Shown piece after piece: positions 21,755-30,913 of a DNA stretch of 49,393 nt. The DNA is taken from the NCBI GenBank assembly GCA_031277215.1, contig JAITMR010000058.1, positions 1-49,393 of the forward strand, in the 5' to 3' direction. This stretch comes from Burkholderiales bacterium. GTDB lineage: Bacteria; Pseudomonadota; Gammaproteobacteria; Burkholderiales; Casimicrobiaceae. The notes under the pieces are model-generated. The model saw nothing but the letters and a program-made list of their open reading frames with translations, had not been told where the DNA came from and did no database searches. The position numbers and the translations under genes are program-made. The first letter of the stretch is position 1. Every line of letters begins with the position of its first letter.

Positions 21755-24028
21755 ATGTCCGTCATGCCCGTCTTCTCGCCATCTATCCCCCCTCCCACCG
21801 GAGCGGAAGCGCCCACCATCGCTCATGTGGCGCTGCCAGTCGCGGTATCGCAAACCTTCGATTACCGGATTCTGCCCACTCAAACCGTTCTACCCGGAAG
21901 TCTGGTTCAGGTATCACTGGCCGGACGAAAACATGTCGGCGTTGTTGTCGGCCTGTCGTCCCACACCGAAATTGACGCTTCCCGATTGCTCTCTCTTGAA
22001 ACCGTCTATCTGCAACCGCCGCTGCCCGACGATGTTCGGCGCCTTGCAACCTTTGTGAGTGATTACTATCAATCGTCGCTCGGTTTGGCGTTTTCGTTGG
22101 CGGCACCTCCGCTGTCGGCACAACCAACGCTTCCCAAAACCACCGCCCAACCGCTCGTGCTGACTCCAGCGGGTTACACGCAGTTGAGCGCCCATGCCGC
22201 ACAACTCGGTCAACGCCCAGCTCCGGCCTGGCGTGCCTTATGGGAGATCGTGAAAGCCGGTGACGCCATCAGCATTGCGCAGCAGCAAGAGGGCACGGCC
22301 TCCCAGAAAAAATACCTCCGCCATTGGTTTGCTGCCGGGTGGCTGACATCCGCCGATCCCGCCAAAGCAGCGTCTTTCCCGCCGCTGCGCGATGAACAAC
22401 GCGCCGCCGTCCATGCCGTTGAAGCGGCGCTTGGGGGCTTTCAACCGTTCCTTTTGCAGGGAATCACCGGCAGTGGCAAAACCGAGGTGTATCTCACGCT
22501 GGCGCGTGACCTTATCGCCCAGGGCAAGCAAGTGCTTGTGCTGCTGCCGGAAATCCATCTGACGCCGCAATTTCTGGCACGCATTCACTCGCGGCTGCCG
22601 GGCGTCGACACCGCGCTTTTGCACAGCGGTCTGCCCGACGGTGAACGCTTGTACCACTGGCAACGCGCCGCCGAAGGGCGGGCTTCTTTGGTGCTCGGCA
22701 CCCGGTTGGCGGTGTTCACGCTGCTGCCGAAGCTGGCGCTCATTGTCGTGGATGAAGAACACGATCCCTCGTTCAAACAACAAGACAACATTCGTTATCA
22801 CGCCCGTGACCTTGCCGTCTGGCGTGCCCATCTTCGTCAGATTCCAATCGTGCTGGGCAGCGCCACGCCATCACTGGAAAGTTACCACCACGCGCAAACG
22901 GGGCGTTACCAACACCTGCGTATTCAGCAACGCGCCGATCCGCAGGCAGCATTGCCGCAATTGCTTTTAACGCCCGCCACCCACCGCGACAAACCAGGCG
23001 CTACCGGCAAGGTGGCGGACGATCCCCGTCGCCACGGCATCTCACCGGCGCTGTGGAGCGCCATCGAAGAGCGGCTTTCCCGCAACGAACAATCGCTTGT
23101 TTTCATCAACCGGCGCGGTTTTTCGCCCTCGCTCAAATGCAGCGCCTGCACCTGGGAAGCGCAATGCCCCAACTGCTCCGTGCGCCTCGTGTTGCACACA
23201 AAACCGGCGCGGGTGCGTTGCCACCATTGCGGTCACACACAGCGTGCGCCGGAACGCTGCCCCTCGTGCGGCAACCTCGACCTTCTGCCGATCGGTCACG
23301 GCACCCAGCGACTCGAAGCCGCGCTGGCACAAGCGTTCCCGGACGCCCGCATCGCCCGGATCGACCGCGACAGCACCCGCCACCGTCATGCTTTTGGTGC
23401 GCTTCACCGTCAAATCGCCGACCGTCAAATCGACATCCTGATCGGCACCCAAATGCTTGCCAAAGGGCATGATTTTCCGCGCGTCACGCTGGTCGGCGTC
23501 CTCGGTGCGGACAACGCCCTGTACAGCGCCGATTTTCGCGCCACGGAGCGGCTGGCCGCGCTCTTGCACCAAGTCGCGGGACGGGCAGGTCGCAGCGCTC
23601 TTGCGGGCGAAGTGATCGTCCAGACGGACTTTCCAAACCATCCTTTGTACGACACCCTTGTCCGTCATGATTACGATGGCTTTGCGAACGCCTTGCTCGA
23701 CGAGCGCCGCGCCGCGCATTTGCCGCCGTTTACAACGCTGGCTCTGCTGGCCGCCGAAGCGCGGGATGAACATCTTCTCCATACTTTTTTACGCGACGCA
23801 CACCGGCAGGCGCTCAAATGCGACAACCCCGGGAACATTGTTCGCATTTATCCGCCTGTCCCGGCGATGCTGGTACGACGCGCCGGATACCACCGCGCCC
23901 AAATCGTCGTACAAAGCCACCAGCGTCGGGCGCTACAGCGATTTTTGATGGCATGGCGACCAGAACTCAACGCCCTCCGGACAAAGCAAGTGCGTTGGGC
24001 CATTGATGTCGATCCGCTTCAGTTGTGA
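21755..24028 (+). CDS. priA: Primosomal protein N' (replication restart helicase PriA)
   Basis: PriA recognises stalled forks and loads the replicative helicase. The 757-residue protein has the N-terminal fork-binding domain (from IAHVALPVAVSQTFDYR), Walker A in LLQGITGSGKTEVYL, the DEEH box in LIVVDEEHDPSFK, and helicase motifs such as GSATPSLES and HQVAGRAGR. The zinc-binding insertion has the CxxC pairs CSAC, CPNC, CHHC and CPSC. ATG 21755 gives a slightly extended proline-rich N-terminus (PSIPPPTGAEAP); a start a few codons later is possible. It follows hemE as in many betaproteobacteria. Confidence 0.96.
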   Translation: MSVMPVFSPSIPPPTGAEAPTIAHVALPVAVSQTFDYRILPTQTVLPGSLVQVSLAGRKHVGVVVGLSSHTEIDASRLLSLETVYLQPPLPDDVRRLATFVSDYYQSSLGLAFSLAAPPLSAQPTLPKTTAQPLVLTPAGYTQLSAHAAQLGQRPAPAWRALWEIVKAGDAISIAQQQEGTASQKKYLRHWFAAGWLTSADPAKAASFPPLRDEQRAAVHAVEAALGGFQPFLLQGITGSGKTEVYLTLARDLIAQGKQVLVLLPEIHLTPQFLARIHSRLPGVDTALLHSGLPDGERLYHWQRAAEGRASLVLGTRLAVFTLLPKLALIVVDEEHDPSFKQQDNIRYHARDLAVWRAHLRQIPIVLGSATPSLESYHHAQTGRYQHLRIQQRADPQAALPQLLLTPATHRDKPGATGKVADDPRRHGISPALWSAIEERLSRNEQSLVFINRRGFSPSLKCSACTWEAQCPNCSVRLVLHTKPARVRCHHCGHTQRAPERCPSCGNLDLLPIGHGTQRLEAALAQAFPDARIARIDRDSTRHRHAFGALHRQIADRQIDILIGTQMLAKGHDFPRVTLVGVLGADNALYSADFRATERLAALLHQVAGRAGRSALAGEVIVQTDFPNHPLYDTLVRHDYDGFANALLDERRAAHLPPFTTLALLAAEARDEHLLHTFLRDAHRQALKCDNPGNIVRIYPPVPAMLVRRAGYHRAQIVVQSHQRRALQRFLMAWRPELNALRTKQVRWAIDVDPLQL

Positions 24029-24491
24029 TCCTGAAACAGGGGTTCTTCACGGAATTCCGGGGAAGGATTCACGCGGAGACGCGGAGACGCGGAGGGATTG
24101 GAGAGGTTTTTCTCACGCGAAGACGCGGAGGTTTTATCTCACGCGAAGACGCGAAGGCGCGGTGTATGAATTCACGACTCCGTTGAAAAAGCACGGCGTA
24201 GCTCCCAGCGGGGGAGGGCTGGGGAGAGGGTGGTGGATTCTGCACGGTGCGTGCAAAAAGGCAAGGGCGGAAGAGCCGCAGAACTCGGTGGTTCGACCTT
24301 GTTCTCTCGTTCGTAAGCGGCGTCATCCGCCGTCAAAATTCTTTTCCTCACGCGAAGACGCGAAGAAAGGCACGGTGCGCACCCCTGCCATCCGGCAAGA
24401 ACGCTCACTCCAATGGGCAAGGATTGCTGCATTAATTGCAGTTCGATAGAATGCGAATGCAAAAATCCGCATCAAAGAAAGGTTTTACAAG
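24029..24491. repeat. Repeat-rich intergenic region after priA
   Basis: About 460 bases built mostly from dispersed repeats. ACGCGGAG-type octads lie at 24069-24096 and diverged ACGCGAAG copies at 24117-24161 and 24350-24370. A module starting near TTCACGGAATTCCGG (24048) and continuing with GAATTCACG (about 24168) recurs in the same order at 35222-35395. A GGGGAGGGCTGGGGAGAGGG element (about 24208) is related to copies at 33868 and 35305. No gene is supported before the antitoxin ATG at 24492. Confidence 0.65.
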
Positions 24492-24788
24492 ATGTCGTCC
24501 GTTACCGTCCGAAATGTGCCCGATGAGGTGCATCGCGCCATCCGCGTGAGAGCCGCTCAACACGGTCGCAGCATCGAGGCCGAAATACGCGACATTCTGG
24601 CGTCTGTGGTGAAGCCGCAAGGCCGGGTCAAGCTGGGTTCGTTGCTGGCCGAAATAGGCCGCAAGGTCAAGCTGACCGATGAAGAATTTGCCCTCTTCGA
24701 AAGCGCACGCGACCGAACCCCCGAGTTTTGCGGCTCTTCCGCCCTCCGCCCCTCCGCGTCTCCGCGTGAAAATAAACCTGGTTCCTGA
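24492..24788 (+). pseudogene. FitA/StbC-like antitoxin, 3' end replaced by repeat, toxin missing
   Basis: Residues 1-77 are a clear FitA-type antitoxin: an N-terminal ribbon-helix-helix (SSVTVRNVPDEVHRAIRVRA), the EAEIRDIL helix, and VKLGSLLAEIGRK with LTDEEFALFE. Members normally end a few residues after the RDRTP region and are followed by a PIN-domain toxin. Here, from about base 24723, the frame runs into the dispersed repeat, adding about 20 low-complexity residues (GSSALRPSASPRENKPGS). Downstream are further repeats and then argS; no PIN toxin is present. DNA binding could survive, but toxin binding normally uses the C-terminal tail, so the module is best called a broken orphan. The ATG has only a weak ribosome site. 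Confidence 0.8.
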
Positions 24789-25002
24789 CCTCTGATTCCT
24801 GATGCGCGGCTCTTCCGCTCTACGCCCCTCCGCGCCTCCGCGTGAGGTGGTTTTTCTCCGCGTCTCCGCGTGAAAATAATCCTGATTCCTGACCTCTGAT
24901 TCCTGATGCGCGGCTCTTCCACCCTCCGCCCCTCCGCGCCTCCGCGTGAGGTGGTTTTTCTCCGCGTCTCCGCGTGAAAATAATCCTGATTCCTGACTAA
25001 TA
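24726..25002 (+). repeat. Tandem array of compound repeat (three units)
   Basis: Three units each begin CGGCTCTTCC (24731, 24807, 24911), continue with CCTCCGCG-type octads, and end in CTG-starting heptads. The second and third units are 104 bases apart; the first is 76 bases because it lacks about 28 bases of the octad part. A fourth, dispersed relative lies at 48748-48844. The array starts inside the antitoxin gene and ends about 50 bases before the argS start. Confidence 0.9.
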
Positions 25003-25052
25003 CGGCAGCGAAGGTATAATTCCAATCCTTGAAATTCCTAATAAATACGCAC

Positions 25053-26708
25053 GTGAACGATTTGAGAACCGAATTAAGAGAATGGCTGCTGGCCGCGATC
25101 AAGCAGGTCGCGCCGGAGGCCGATGACAGCATATGCAGCAGTATTGTCGTCGAGCGCCCGAAGCAGGCCGCGCATGGTGACTATGCGTGTAACGCCGCGA
25201 TGGTGCTGGCGCGTGCCTTGAAAAGAAATCCGCGTGAACTCGCGCAACAACTGCAAAACGCCTTGCCGCCTTCGCCGCATGTTGAACGCCATGAAATCGC
25301 CGGTGCCGGTTTTCTCAATCTGTTTTTGACACAGGCTGCGCGTGTGTCCATTGTTCGTCGCGTCCTTGAGGAAGGGGCGGCGTTTGGTCACGGGCAAAGC
25401 GGCAACGGTCAGCGCGTCATCATTGAATTCGTTTCCGCCAACCCGACCGGGCCGCTGCATGTGGGACATGGCCGTCAGGCGGCACTGGGAGACGCCATCG
25501 CCCATCTGCTGTCGTCGCAGGGCTTTGCCGTGTCGCGTGAGTTTTACTACAACGATGCCGGTCAGCAGATTCATAATCTGGTGTTGTCGGTGCAGGCGCG
25601 TGCGCACGAGCTGCGCGGCGAAACGGTGGCATTTCCCGAAAGCGGTTATCAGGGCGATTACATCCGCGAGATTGCCCAAAGTTATCTGGATCAAAACGCC
25701 GGCGCTATCGACGATCAGGACAGTGTGCGTCGTTTTGCCGTTGCCGCGTTGCGCCAGGAACAAGATACCGATTTGAAGGCGTTTGGTGTGTGCTTCGATC
25801 ATTATTATCTCGAAAGCTCGTTGTACACCGATGGCCGTGTTGAGGCGACGGTACAAAAACTCGTCGCGTCAGGGCACACGTTTGAACAAGACGGCGCTTT
25901 GTGGCTGCGCACCACCCACTTTGGCGACGACAAAGATCGCGTCATGCGCAAGGCCGATGGTCATTACACGTATTTCGTTCCTGATGTCGCCTACCACATC
26001 ACCAAGTGGGAGCGCGGCTTTACGCAGGCGATCAACATTCAAGGCACGGATCACCACGGCACGATTGCCCGGGTTCGCGCCGGATTGCAGGCGTTGAATC
26101 TCGGCATCCCGAAGGATTATCCCGCTTACGTGTTGCACAAAATGGTCACGGTCATGCGCGGCGATGAGGAGGTGAAAATCTCCAAACGCGCCGGAAGCTA
26201 TGTCACTGTGCGCGATTTGATCGACGAGGTGGGGCGTGACGCGGTGCGTTTCTTCCTCTCCATGCGAAAAGCCGATACCGAATTCGTGTTTGACCTCGAT
26301 CTGGCGCGTTCACAGGCCGAAGAAAACCCGGTGTTCTATGTCCAATACGCGCATGCTCGTGTGATGTCGGTGTTGCGTCAGGCACAACAGTCTTTTGACG
26401 ATGTTGCGTCTGCGCTGCCTGCAACGGACTTGACCTTGCTCACGCGCCCGCACGAAGAAGCCTTGTTGCGCCATCTTGCCGATTTTCCGGCGGATATGGC
26501 GGTGGCGGCTCGTGAACTGGCACCACACCATATCACGGCGTATTTACGCGAGCTTGCCGGTGAGTTCCACGGCTATTACAATGCCGAGCGTTTTTTGGTG
26601 GATGACGCCCAGCTTCGGCGGGCAAGGTTGACATTGGTCGTTGCTGTAGGCCAGACTCTACGCAATGGGCTTGCGGTTCTGGGTATTGAAGCGCCCGATG
26701 AAATGTAA
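25053..26708 (+). CDS. argS: Arginyl-tRNA synthetase
   Basis: This class I synthetase charges tRNA-Arg. The HIGH-type motif is in [15 protein letters not shown] and the KMSKS equivalent is KISKRAG. The N-terminal Add-1 domain and C-terminal DALR anticodon-binding domain (ending [10 protein letters not shown]) are present, giving about 551 residues. GTG 25053 ([11 protein letters not shown]) is my choice; a TTG at 25029 would add eight residues. Neither has a strong ribosome site, and the upstream DNA is a repeat array, which may have affected the promoter. It is followed 19 bases later by a SPOR protein, as in other betaproteobacteria. Confidence 0.94.
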   Translation: MNDLRTELREWLLAAIKQVAPEADDSICSSIVVERPKQAAHGDYACNAAMVLARALKRNPRELAQQLQNALPPSPHVERHEIAGAGFLNLFLTQAARVSIVRRVLEEGAAFGHGQSGNGQRVIIEFVSANPTGPLHVGHGRQAALGDAIAHLLSSQGFAVSREFYYNDAGQQIHNLVLSVQARAHELRGETVAFPESGYQGDYIREIAQSYLDQNAGAIDDQDSVRRFAVAALRQEQDTDLKAFGVCFDHYYLESSLYTDGRVEATVQKLVASGHTFEQDGALWLRTTHFGDDKDRVMRKADGHYTYFVPDVAYHITKWERGFTQAINIQGTDHHGTIARVRAGLQALNLGIPKDYPAYVLHKMVTVMRGDEEVKISKRAGSYVTVRDLIDEVGRDAVRFFLSMRKADTEFVFDLDLARSQAEENPVFYVQYAHARVMSVLRQAQQSFDDVASALPATDLTLLTRPHEEALLRHLADFPADMAVAARELAPHHITAYLRELAGEFHGYYNAERFLVDDAQLRRARLTLVVAVGQTLRNGLAVLGIEAPDEM

Positions 26709-26727
26709 GTTTTTAAGGTAAATCACG

Positions 26728-27387
26728 ATGGCTCAAAGCAAGAAAACTCCTTTTCGCTGGGGAATATTATTCACCGGAATTTTTCTCGGCATCGTTACCG
26801 GCTTGGTAATGGCGCTGACGGCGGCCTGGAAATTGGGTGGCAACGCCGTCGTCGAGCTATTCGCCTCCAAGGACAAGCCCATCGTCAACCAGCGTATTTC
26901 CGACAGCGCATCGGCGGCAAAAACCGGCAATGGCAAGGCAAACGATAAACCTGGCGATAAACCGAGCTTCGATTTCTACAAAGTATTGCCGGAGGGCAGC
27001 AACGCCACCGCCGGAAACGACAAAGCCACGCCCGCAAGACCGCCCGAGCAGCGCACGACCGCCATCGCGTCGGCTACGGAAAACACTTCCGCACGGCCTA
27101 TTTCCGCTGCGACCTCAACATCGCCCCCCATGACAGCAACTTCCACAAAACCCAAGGAAATTTACTGGTTGCAAGTCGGTTCGTTTTCGCGGCAGGAAGA
27201 CGCCGACAATCGCAAGGCCGAATTGGCGCTATACGGTTGGGAAGCAAGCATTCAAAAAGGCGAAGCTCCCGGGCGCGGCGTTTTTTATCGGGTACGGGTC
27301 GGCCCCTATGACAGCGCCGAACAAACCGGGCGGATGAAAACCGAATTGACGCAGCGTAAATTCGACGTTGCCGTCGTCCGGCAATAA
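26728..27387 (+). CDS. SPOR-domain membrane protein
   Basis: A 219-residue bitopic inner-membrane protein: a short basic cytoplasmic tail, one membrane helix (about 11-33, ILFTGIFLGIVTGLVMALTA), a disordered Pro/Ala/Ser/Thr periplasmic linker (about 60-140), and a C-terminal SPOR domain (about 144-219, WLQVGSFSRQEDADN and YRVRVGPYDSAEQT). SPOR domains bind denuded glycan at the septum, and the layout resembles FtsN-like proteins. Its place between argS and dsbA is conserved in betaproteobacteria. A cell-division role is a family-based inference. Confidence 0.92.
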   Translation: MAQSKKTPFRWGILFTGIFLGIVTGLVMALTAAWKLGGNAVVELFASKDKPIVNQRISDSASAAKTGNGKANDKPGDKPSFDFYKVLPEGSNATAGNDKATPARPPEQRTTAIASATENTSARPISAATSTSPPMTATSTKPKEIYWLQVGSFSRQEDADNRKAELALYGWEASIQKGEAPGRGVFYRVRVGPYDSAEQTGRMKTELTQRKFDVAVVRQ

Positions 27388-27655
27388 TGAGATCAGCATG
27401 GCGGAGATGGGCAACGAAAAAGCGTCACTAAAAAACGGTTGTTATCGCTTCCAAAGCACCATTTAAACCACAACACTTTCGCGCTTTTTTTGTGTTTTTC
27501 GTGCTTCAGTCGAGGCACTGCAATTTTGCGTAACCGCCGTGTGGGGTGTCCAAAAAGTTTGTTATGATGGATATTGCTGTGGGAAAAACCCGCCCTGACC
27601 TTTATTTCACCTTTGTTTCATCTTAATCTCATTTTTGTTTCAACAAGGAGTTTTC
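27388..27655. other. Intergenic region upstream of dsbA
   Basis: An AT-rich 268-base gap. TATGAT at 27563-27568 is a possible -10 box without a good -35. A clear AAGGAG ribosome site precedes the dsbA ATG. No gene or dispersed repeat of the heptad type is visible. Confidence 0.35.
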
Positions 27656-28330
27656 ATGAAAATTGTTCATCCGGTTTTTTTGTGCCGCTCGTGGCTGACG
27701 GCGCTGTTAAGTGTTTTTGCATGCGCTGTTTTATCGCTGTCGTCGAGCGCCTTTGCCGCCGCTACCGAAGGCAAAGAGTTCAGACAAATTGCACCGCAAA
27801 CGACAGAAGTGCCCGACGGCAAGATCGAAGTGATCGAGTTCTTCTCCTACGGGTGCGGCCATTGCGCCAACCTCAACTCGCAAGTTGACGCATGGAAAAA
27901 GAAACTTCCTGACGATGTTGTCTTCTACAAGATTCCGGTGAGTTGGGGGCAAGCCCAATGGAGCGCCATGGCGCGCGCCTTCCATGCGCTCGATGCGATC
28001 GGCGAAGAAAGCCGGTTGTCGGGCGATGTTTTTAAAGCGTTGCAGAACGAGCGAATCAACCTGGGCGACAAAAAAACTTTTCTCGATTGGGCAGAAAAGA
28101 AAGGCGTCGATCGCAAGAAGCTGGAGGAAATGTACGACTCGTTTGCCGTCAACAGCAAAGTGATGCAATCTGACAAAAAAGTGGAAAGCTATAAAGTGCA
28201 GTCGGTGCCGCGTTTTTACGTCAACGGTCGCTACGAAATCAATACCGACGGAATCGGTTCGGCTTCGCAAGTACTCGGCGTCGTTGACGAAGTGATTGCG
28301 ATCGCACGCAAGGGCGCCAAAAAGAAATAG
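27656..28330 (+). CDS. dsbA: Thiol:disulfide interchange protein DsbA
   Basis: DsbA is the periplasmic oxidase that introduces disulfides into exported proteins. The 224-residue precursor has a signal peptide (cleavage near AFAA, residues 32-35), the active site C67-G-H-C70 in FFSYGCGHCANL, and the cis-proline loop in VQSVPRFYVNG. ATG 27656 was chosen because AAGGAG lies just upstream; a longer frame reaches 27635. Its stop codon overlaps by one base the GTG start of the next gene, so the two are translationally coupled. Confidence 0.95.
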   Translation: MKIVHPVFLCRSWLTALLSVFACAVLSLSSSAFAAATEGKEFRQIAPQTTEVPDGKIEVIEFFSYGCGHCANLNSQVDAWKKKLPDDVVFYKIPVSWGQAQWSAMARAFHALDAIGEESRLSGDVFKALQNERINLGDKKTFLDWAEKKGVDRKKLEEMYDSFAVNSKVMQSDKKVESYKVQSVPRFYVNGRYEINTDGIGSASQVLGVVDEVIAIARKGAKKK

Positions 28331-29124
28331 TGTTGCCTGCCGTGAATGTTTTTATCACAGGCGCCTCTTCCGGATTGGGAGAGGCGCTTGCATATCGATA
28401 CGCAAAAACGGGCGCTACGCTCGGTCTTTTTGCGCGTCGGCGCGATCGACTACGATCTTTACAAGAGTCGCTCACCACCACCGCATCCTCGCCCATCCAC
28501 ATCTACGAAGGCGATGTCGCCGACGTGCAAACATTGCAACGCGCCGCGCAGCATTTCCTCGCTTCCGTCGGTGTCCCCGATATAGTGATTGCCAACGCTG
28601 GCGTTTCACACGGCACCATCACCGGCGGCGAAGGCGATTCCGATCTGCCTGTTTTCCGGGAAGTGTTTGACACCAACGTGATGGGTATCGTCCACACTTT
28701 CCATCCGTTCATCGACGCAATGCGTGATGCCAAGCACGGCACGCTGGTCGGTGTCGCCAGCGTCGCCGGTTTTCGCGGCTTGCCCGGTTCCTCCGCTTAT
28801 TCCGCCTCAAAAGCCGCCGCCATTTCGTACCTTGAAAGCCTGCGGGTCGATTTGCGCGGCAGCGGCATCGCCGTCGTCACCTTGTGCCCCGGTTTCATTG
28901 CCACACCGATGACCGCGAACAATCCGTACCCGATGCCGTTCCTGATTTCCGCTTCCGAAGCCGCCGACCTGATGGTACGGGCGATTGCACAAAAAAAGCG
29001 TCGCTACACCTTCCCTTGGCCAATGATGCTTGTCGGAAAATTGTTGCGCGTGCTGCCGGATGCCGCTTACGACGTACTGTTCGCCCACGCGCCGCACAAG
29101 CCGCGAAAATCGCAGCCTGGATAA
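28330..29124 (+). CDS. Short-chain dehydrogenase/reductase
   Basis: A 264-residue classical SDR. The cofactor motif is TGASSGLGEALA (about residues 10-21), the NAG motif is NAGVSHG, and the catalytic Y-x-x-x-K is YSASK. The start is GTG 28330, overlapping the last base of the dsbA stop. The arginine pair after the glycine loop (LFARRRDR) favours NADPH. The dsbA-SDR pair recurs in betaproteobacteria but the substrate is unknown. Confidence 0.9.
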   Translation: MLPAVNVFITGASSGLGEALAYRYAKTGATLGLFARRRDRLRSLQESLTTTASSPIHIYEGDVADVQTLQRAAQHFLASVGVPDIVIANAGVSHGTITGGEGDSDLPVFREVFDTNVMGIVHTFHPFIDAMRDAKHGTLVGVASVAGFRGLPGSSAYSASKAAAISYLESLRVDLRGSGIAVVTLCPGFIATPMTANNPYPMPFLISASEAADLMVRAIAQKKRRYTFPWPMMLVGKLLRVLPDAAYDVLFAHAPHKPRKSQPG

Positions 29125-29258
29125 AACAACAAAACGGCGAAATACCCTCCGGGGGTTTGTTTTCTTCGCAGCTTCGCGCCTCGCGTGAGATATTCTTTGC
29201 GGCTCACTATTTATCTGTGTCACAATGATCGATTGCCGTTTTTCAACAAAACCCCTTC
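29125..29258. repeat. Short gap with diverged octad repeat
   Basis: The sequence around 29165-29190 (CTTCGCGCCTCGCGTGAG) is a diverged copy of the CCTCCGCG-CGTGAG repeat. Otherwise nothing is seen apart from a likely start region for the next gene. Confidence 0.4.
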
Positions 29259-30596
29259 ATGAACGACCCTGCTGACCGCGCAACGCCCCCTCTGAGGGAA
29301 CTGAACATTTATCCGCTACGGGACACACTTGACCGCGAGTTTCACGCACGTCCCTACGAAAACGTTCAGCCGCCATTACGTGTCATACATCTGGTCATGG
29401 TTTCGGAGCCATCAAAAACCGGAAAAATGCACGAGCATGTTGTGCGTCTTTGCCAACATTTTGGAGTCGCCGCGCCGGTGCTCGATAACGCGGCGCACTT
29501 CAGCACACGTTGCAGCGAAACAATGTCGCTGAAATGGGAGCGGCATCAGGAATTCTCGACATACACATTTTTCATCTCGGGCGCGTTCTACGAGCCTTTT
29601 TCAGACGCTCTCGAAACACTGCTTCTGACCACATCGCTGGGCGGCATTCCCGGCGATCTTCTAGTCGCCACCCAAATCGCTTTCGAACCGGCGAGTGCTC
29701 CTGCACGTTCTTTGGAGCAACTGCATGAGATATTCGGAACGGCAAATCTCGTCGGTTCCGAAGTGTCCAGCGGCAACGCCAGCGTGTTCAGTGATTTTTT
29801 AGCATGCCAGGGCGGCTTTTCGCGCATTCTTGTGCGCGATCACAACCCGACCGGCCATCAGCCAGGGCGTCTGGTGCAACATTTGCTCGATATCGAAACC
29901 TATCGGGCGATGGCCATTCTCGGTTTCCCGCGCATGCGCTCTCTGACGCAAGAACTGAGCCGGATGGAGCAGCATCTCAGCGATCTTACCGCTTCGATGT
30001 CGCAAGACACCGACCACGAACGCGACAAGCAAATTCTGAAAGAGCTGATGCGACTGGCCGGTGAAACCGAACACATTTCAGCATCATCCTCTTACCGTTT
30101 CTCTGCGGGACGCGCTTACCACGCGCTGGTGCAACACCGGCTGGAGGAATTGCGCGAAACGCGGATCGACGGCTTGCCGCTCATCCGCGAATTTCTGGAA
30201 CGCCGTTTTTCCCCAGCCATGCGCACCATCGAAGCCGCGCACGAACGGCTGGAACGCCTGTCGCAGCGAGTCGCCCGCGCCGCCACCTTGTTGCGCACGA
30301 CCGTCGATGTGGCGCTGGCGGAGCAGAACAGCTCACTTTTAACGTCGATGGATCAGCGCGTCAAACTACAGCTTCGCTTGCAGGAAATGGTCGAGGGTTT
30401 GTCGATTGTCGTCATCGGATATTACCTGACCGGTTTGCTTGGTTATGGCTACAAAGCGTTGGCGCGTCTGGGCGTCCCGATTGATGTTGACATTACGATA
30501 GCCGCCACCATCCCGTTCGTGTTGCTCGGCATCTGGCTGACCGTCCGCTGGCGGCGTAAAAAACTGATGGAAACTCCCCCCGGCACGTTGTCCTGA
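29259..30596 (+). CDS. DUF3422 family membrane protein
   Basis: A 445-residue protein matching the DUF3422 pattern: an N-terminal segment REFHARPYENVQPP, a large soluble domain with coiled-coil stretches (about 230-370), and two membrane helices at the C-terminus (about 378-398 and 412-432) followed by a basic tail. It is probably an inner-membrane protein with most of its mass in the cytoplasm. Function is not established for the family. Its stop codon lies at the first base of a heptad-repeat array (30595-30629). Confidence 0.88.
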   Translation: MNDPADRATPPLRELNIYPLRDTLDREFHARPYENVQPPLRVIHLVMVSEPSKTGKMHEHVVRLCQHFGVAAPVLDNAAHFSTRCSETMSLKWERHQEFSTYTFFISGAFYEPFSDALETLLLTTSLGGIPGDLLVATQIAFEPASAPARSLEQLHEIFGTANLVGSEVSSGNASVFSDFLACQGGFSRILVRDHNPTGHQPGRLVQHLLDIETYRAMAILGFPRMRSLTQELSRMEQHLSDLTASMSQDTDHERDKQILKELMRLAGETEHISASSSYRFSAGRAYHALVQHRLEELRETRIDGLPLIREFLERRFSPAMRTIEAAHERLERLSQRVARAATLLRTTVDVALAEQNSSLLTSMDQRVKLQLRLQEMVEGLSIVVIGYYLTGLLGYGYKALARLGVPIDVDITIAATIPFVLLGIWLTVRWRRKKLMETPPGTLS

Positions 30597-30740
30597 TTCA
30601 GGTGGCAGAGAGCAGATGTCAGATATCAGGACTCCGTCATTGCGAGCGCATCGAAGCAAAGACGGGCTTTCCTCATCAGGATGACACCCGTGCTTGAATG
30701 ACAGAGGGACATCTGACATCCGATCTCTGACATCTGCTCA
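30595..30740. repeat. Inverted pair of heptad arrays
   Basis: Five heptads in minus orientation (30595-30629, units ending in CAG on the plus strand) face four heptads in plus orientation (30713-30740, units starting CTG or CCG). The spacer holds a CATTGCGAG element near 30637. The right-hand array ends 17 bases before the TATAAT of the pyrimidine promoter, so it supplies the -35 region. Confidence 0.75.
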
Positions 30741-30756
30741 CGCCCAAAAATTCGGG

Positions 30757-30762
30757 TATAAT
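30757..30762 (+). promoter_or_regulatory. -10 box of pyrimidine operon promoter
   Basis: A consensus TATAAT preceded by GGG. There is no good -35 at 17 bases (TGCTCA, within a heptad). Transcription would begin close to 30769, at the start of the hairpin described next. Confidence 0.65.
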
Positions 30763-30768
30763 ACGATT

Positions 30769-30792
30769 CCAGCGCGTGTGCTGGTTTTTTTT
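30769..30792 (+). promoter_or_regulatory. Leader hairpin followed by eight T (putative pause site)
   Basis: CCAGC (30769-30773) pairs with GCTGG (30780-30784) around a six-base loop, followed at once by T8 (30785-30792). At the extreme 5' end of the transcript such a hairpin and U run could act as a UTP-sensitive pause or slippage site, as U runs do in enterobacterial pyr leaders. It might also act as a weak terminator. Confidence 0.5.
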
Positions 30793-30829
30793 CGCATATG
30801 CTTTTTGTAATCCTGGCCTTTTGATCACG

Positions 30830-30913
30830 ATGCTCTGCACCTTGCCAACGCCACGAATTCGAGAAAATGTTGTTTTCCGTGACCGCGCTTTGTGGAGCCG
30901 TTCTGTTTTATGA
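30830..30913 (+). CDS. Putative leader peptide of the pyrimidine operon
   Basis: A 27-codon frame (MLCTLPTPRIRENVVFRD and a short tail) whose TGA stop (30911-30913) touches the base of the attenuator hairpin. A ribosome at its end would cover the left arm and stop the terminator from forming, as in pyrBI attenuation. The ribosome site is weak. A second tiny frame (MLFVILAF, 30798-30824) lies just upstream and could serve instead. The peptide itself is unlikely to have a function. Confidence 0.45.
   Translation: MLCTLPTPRIRENVVFRDRALWSRSVL

Noticed and set aside
24726-25002. CRISPR array
   Set aside because: The units are repeated without unique spacers of constant length, the internal structure is octads and heptads, and no cas gene is present.
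24432-25132. Minus-strand frames of about 190 codons over the tandem repeats
   Set aside because: The predicted peptides are repetitive translations of the repeat (AETRRKTTSRGGAEG type) and have no ribosome site.
30798-30824. Eight-codon frame MLFVILAF as the main pyr leader peptide
   Set aside because: It ends about 90 bases before the terminator hairpin, too far to affect its folding directly; the 27-codon frame fits better. It is kept only as a secondary possibility.
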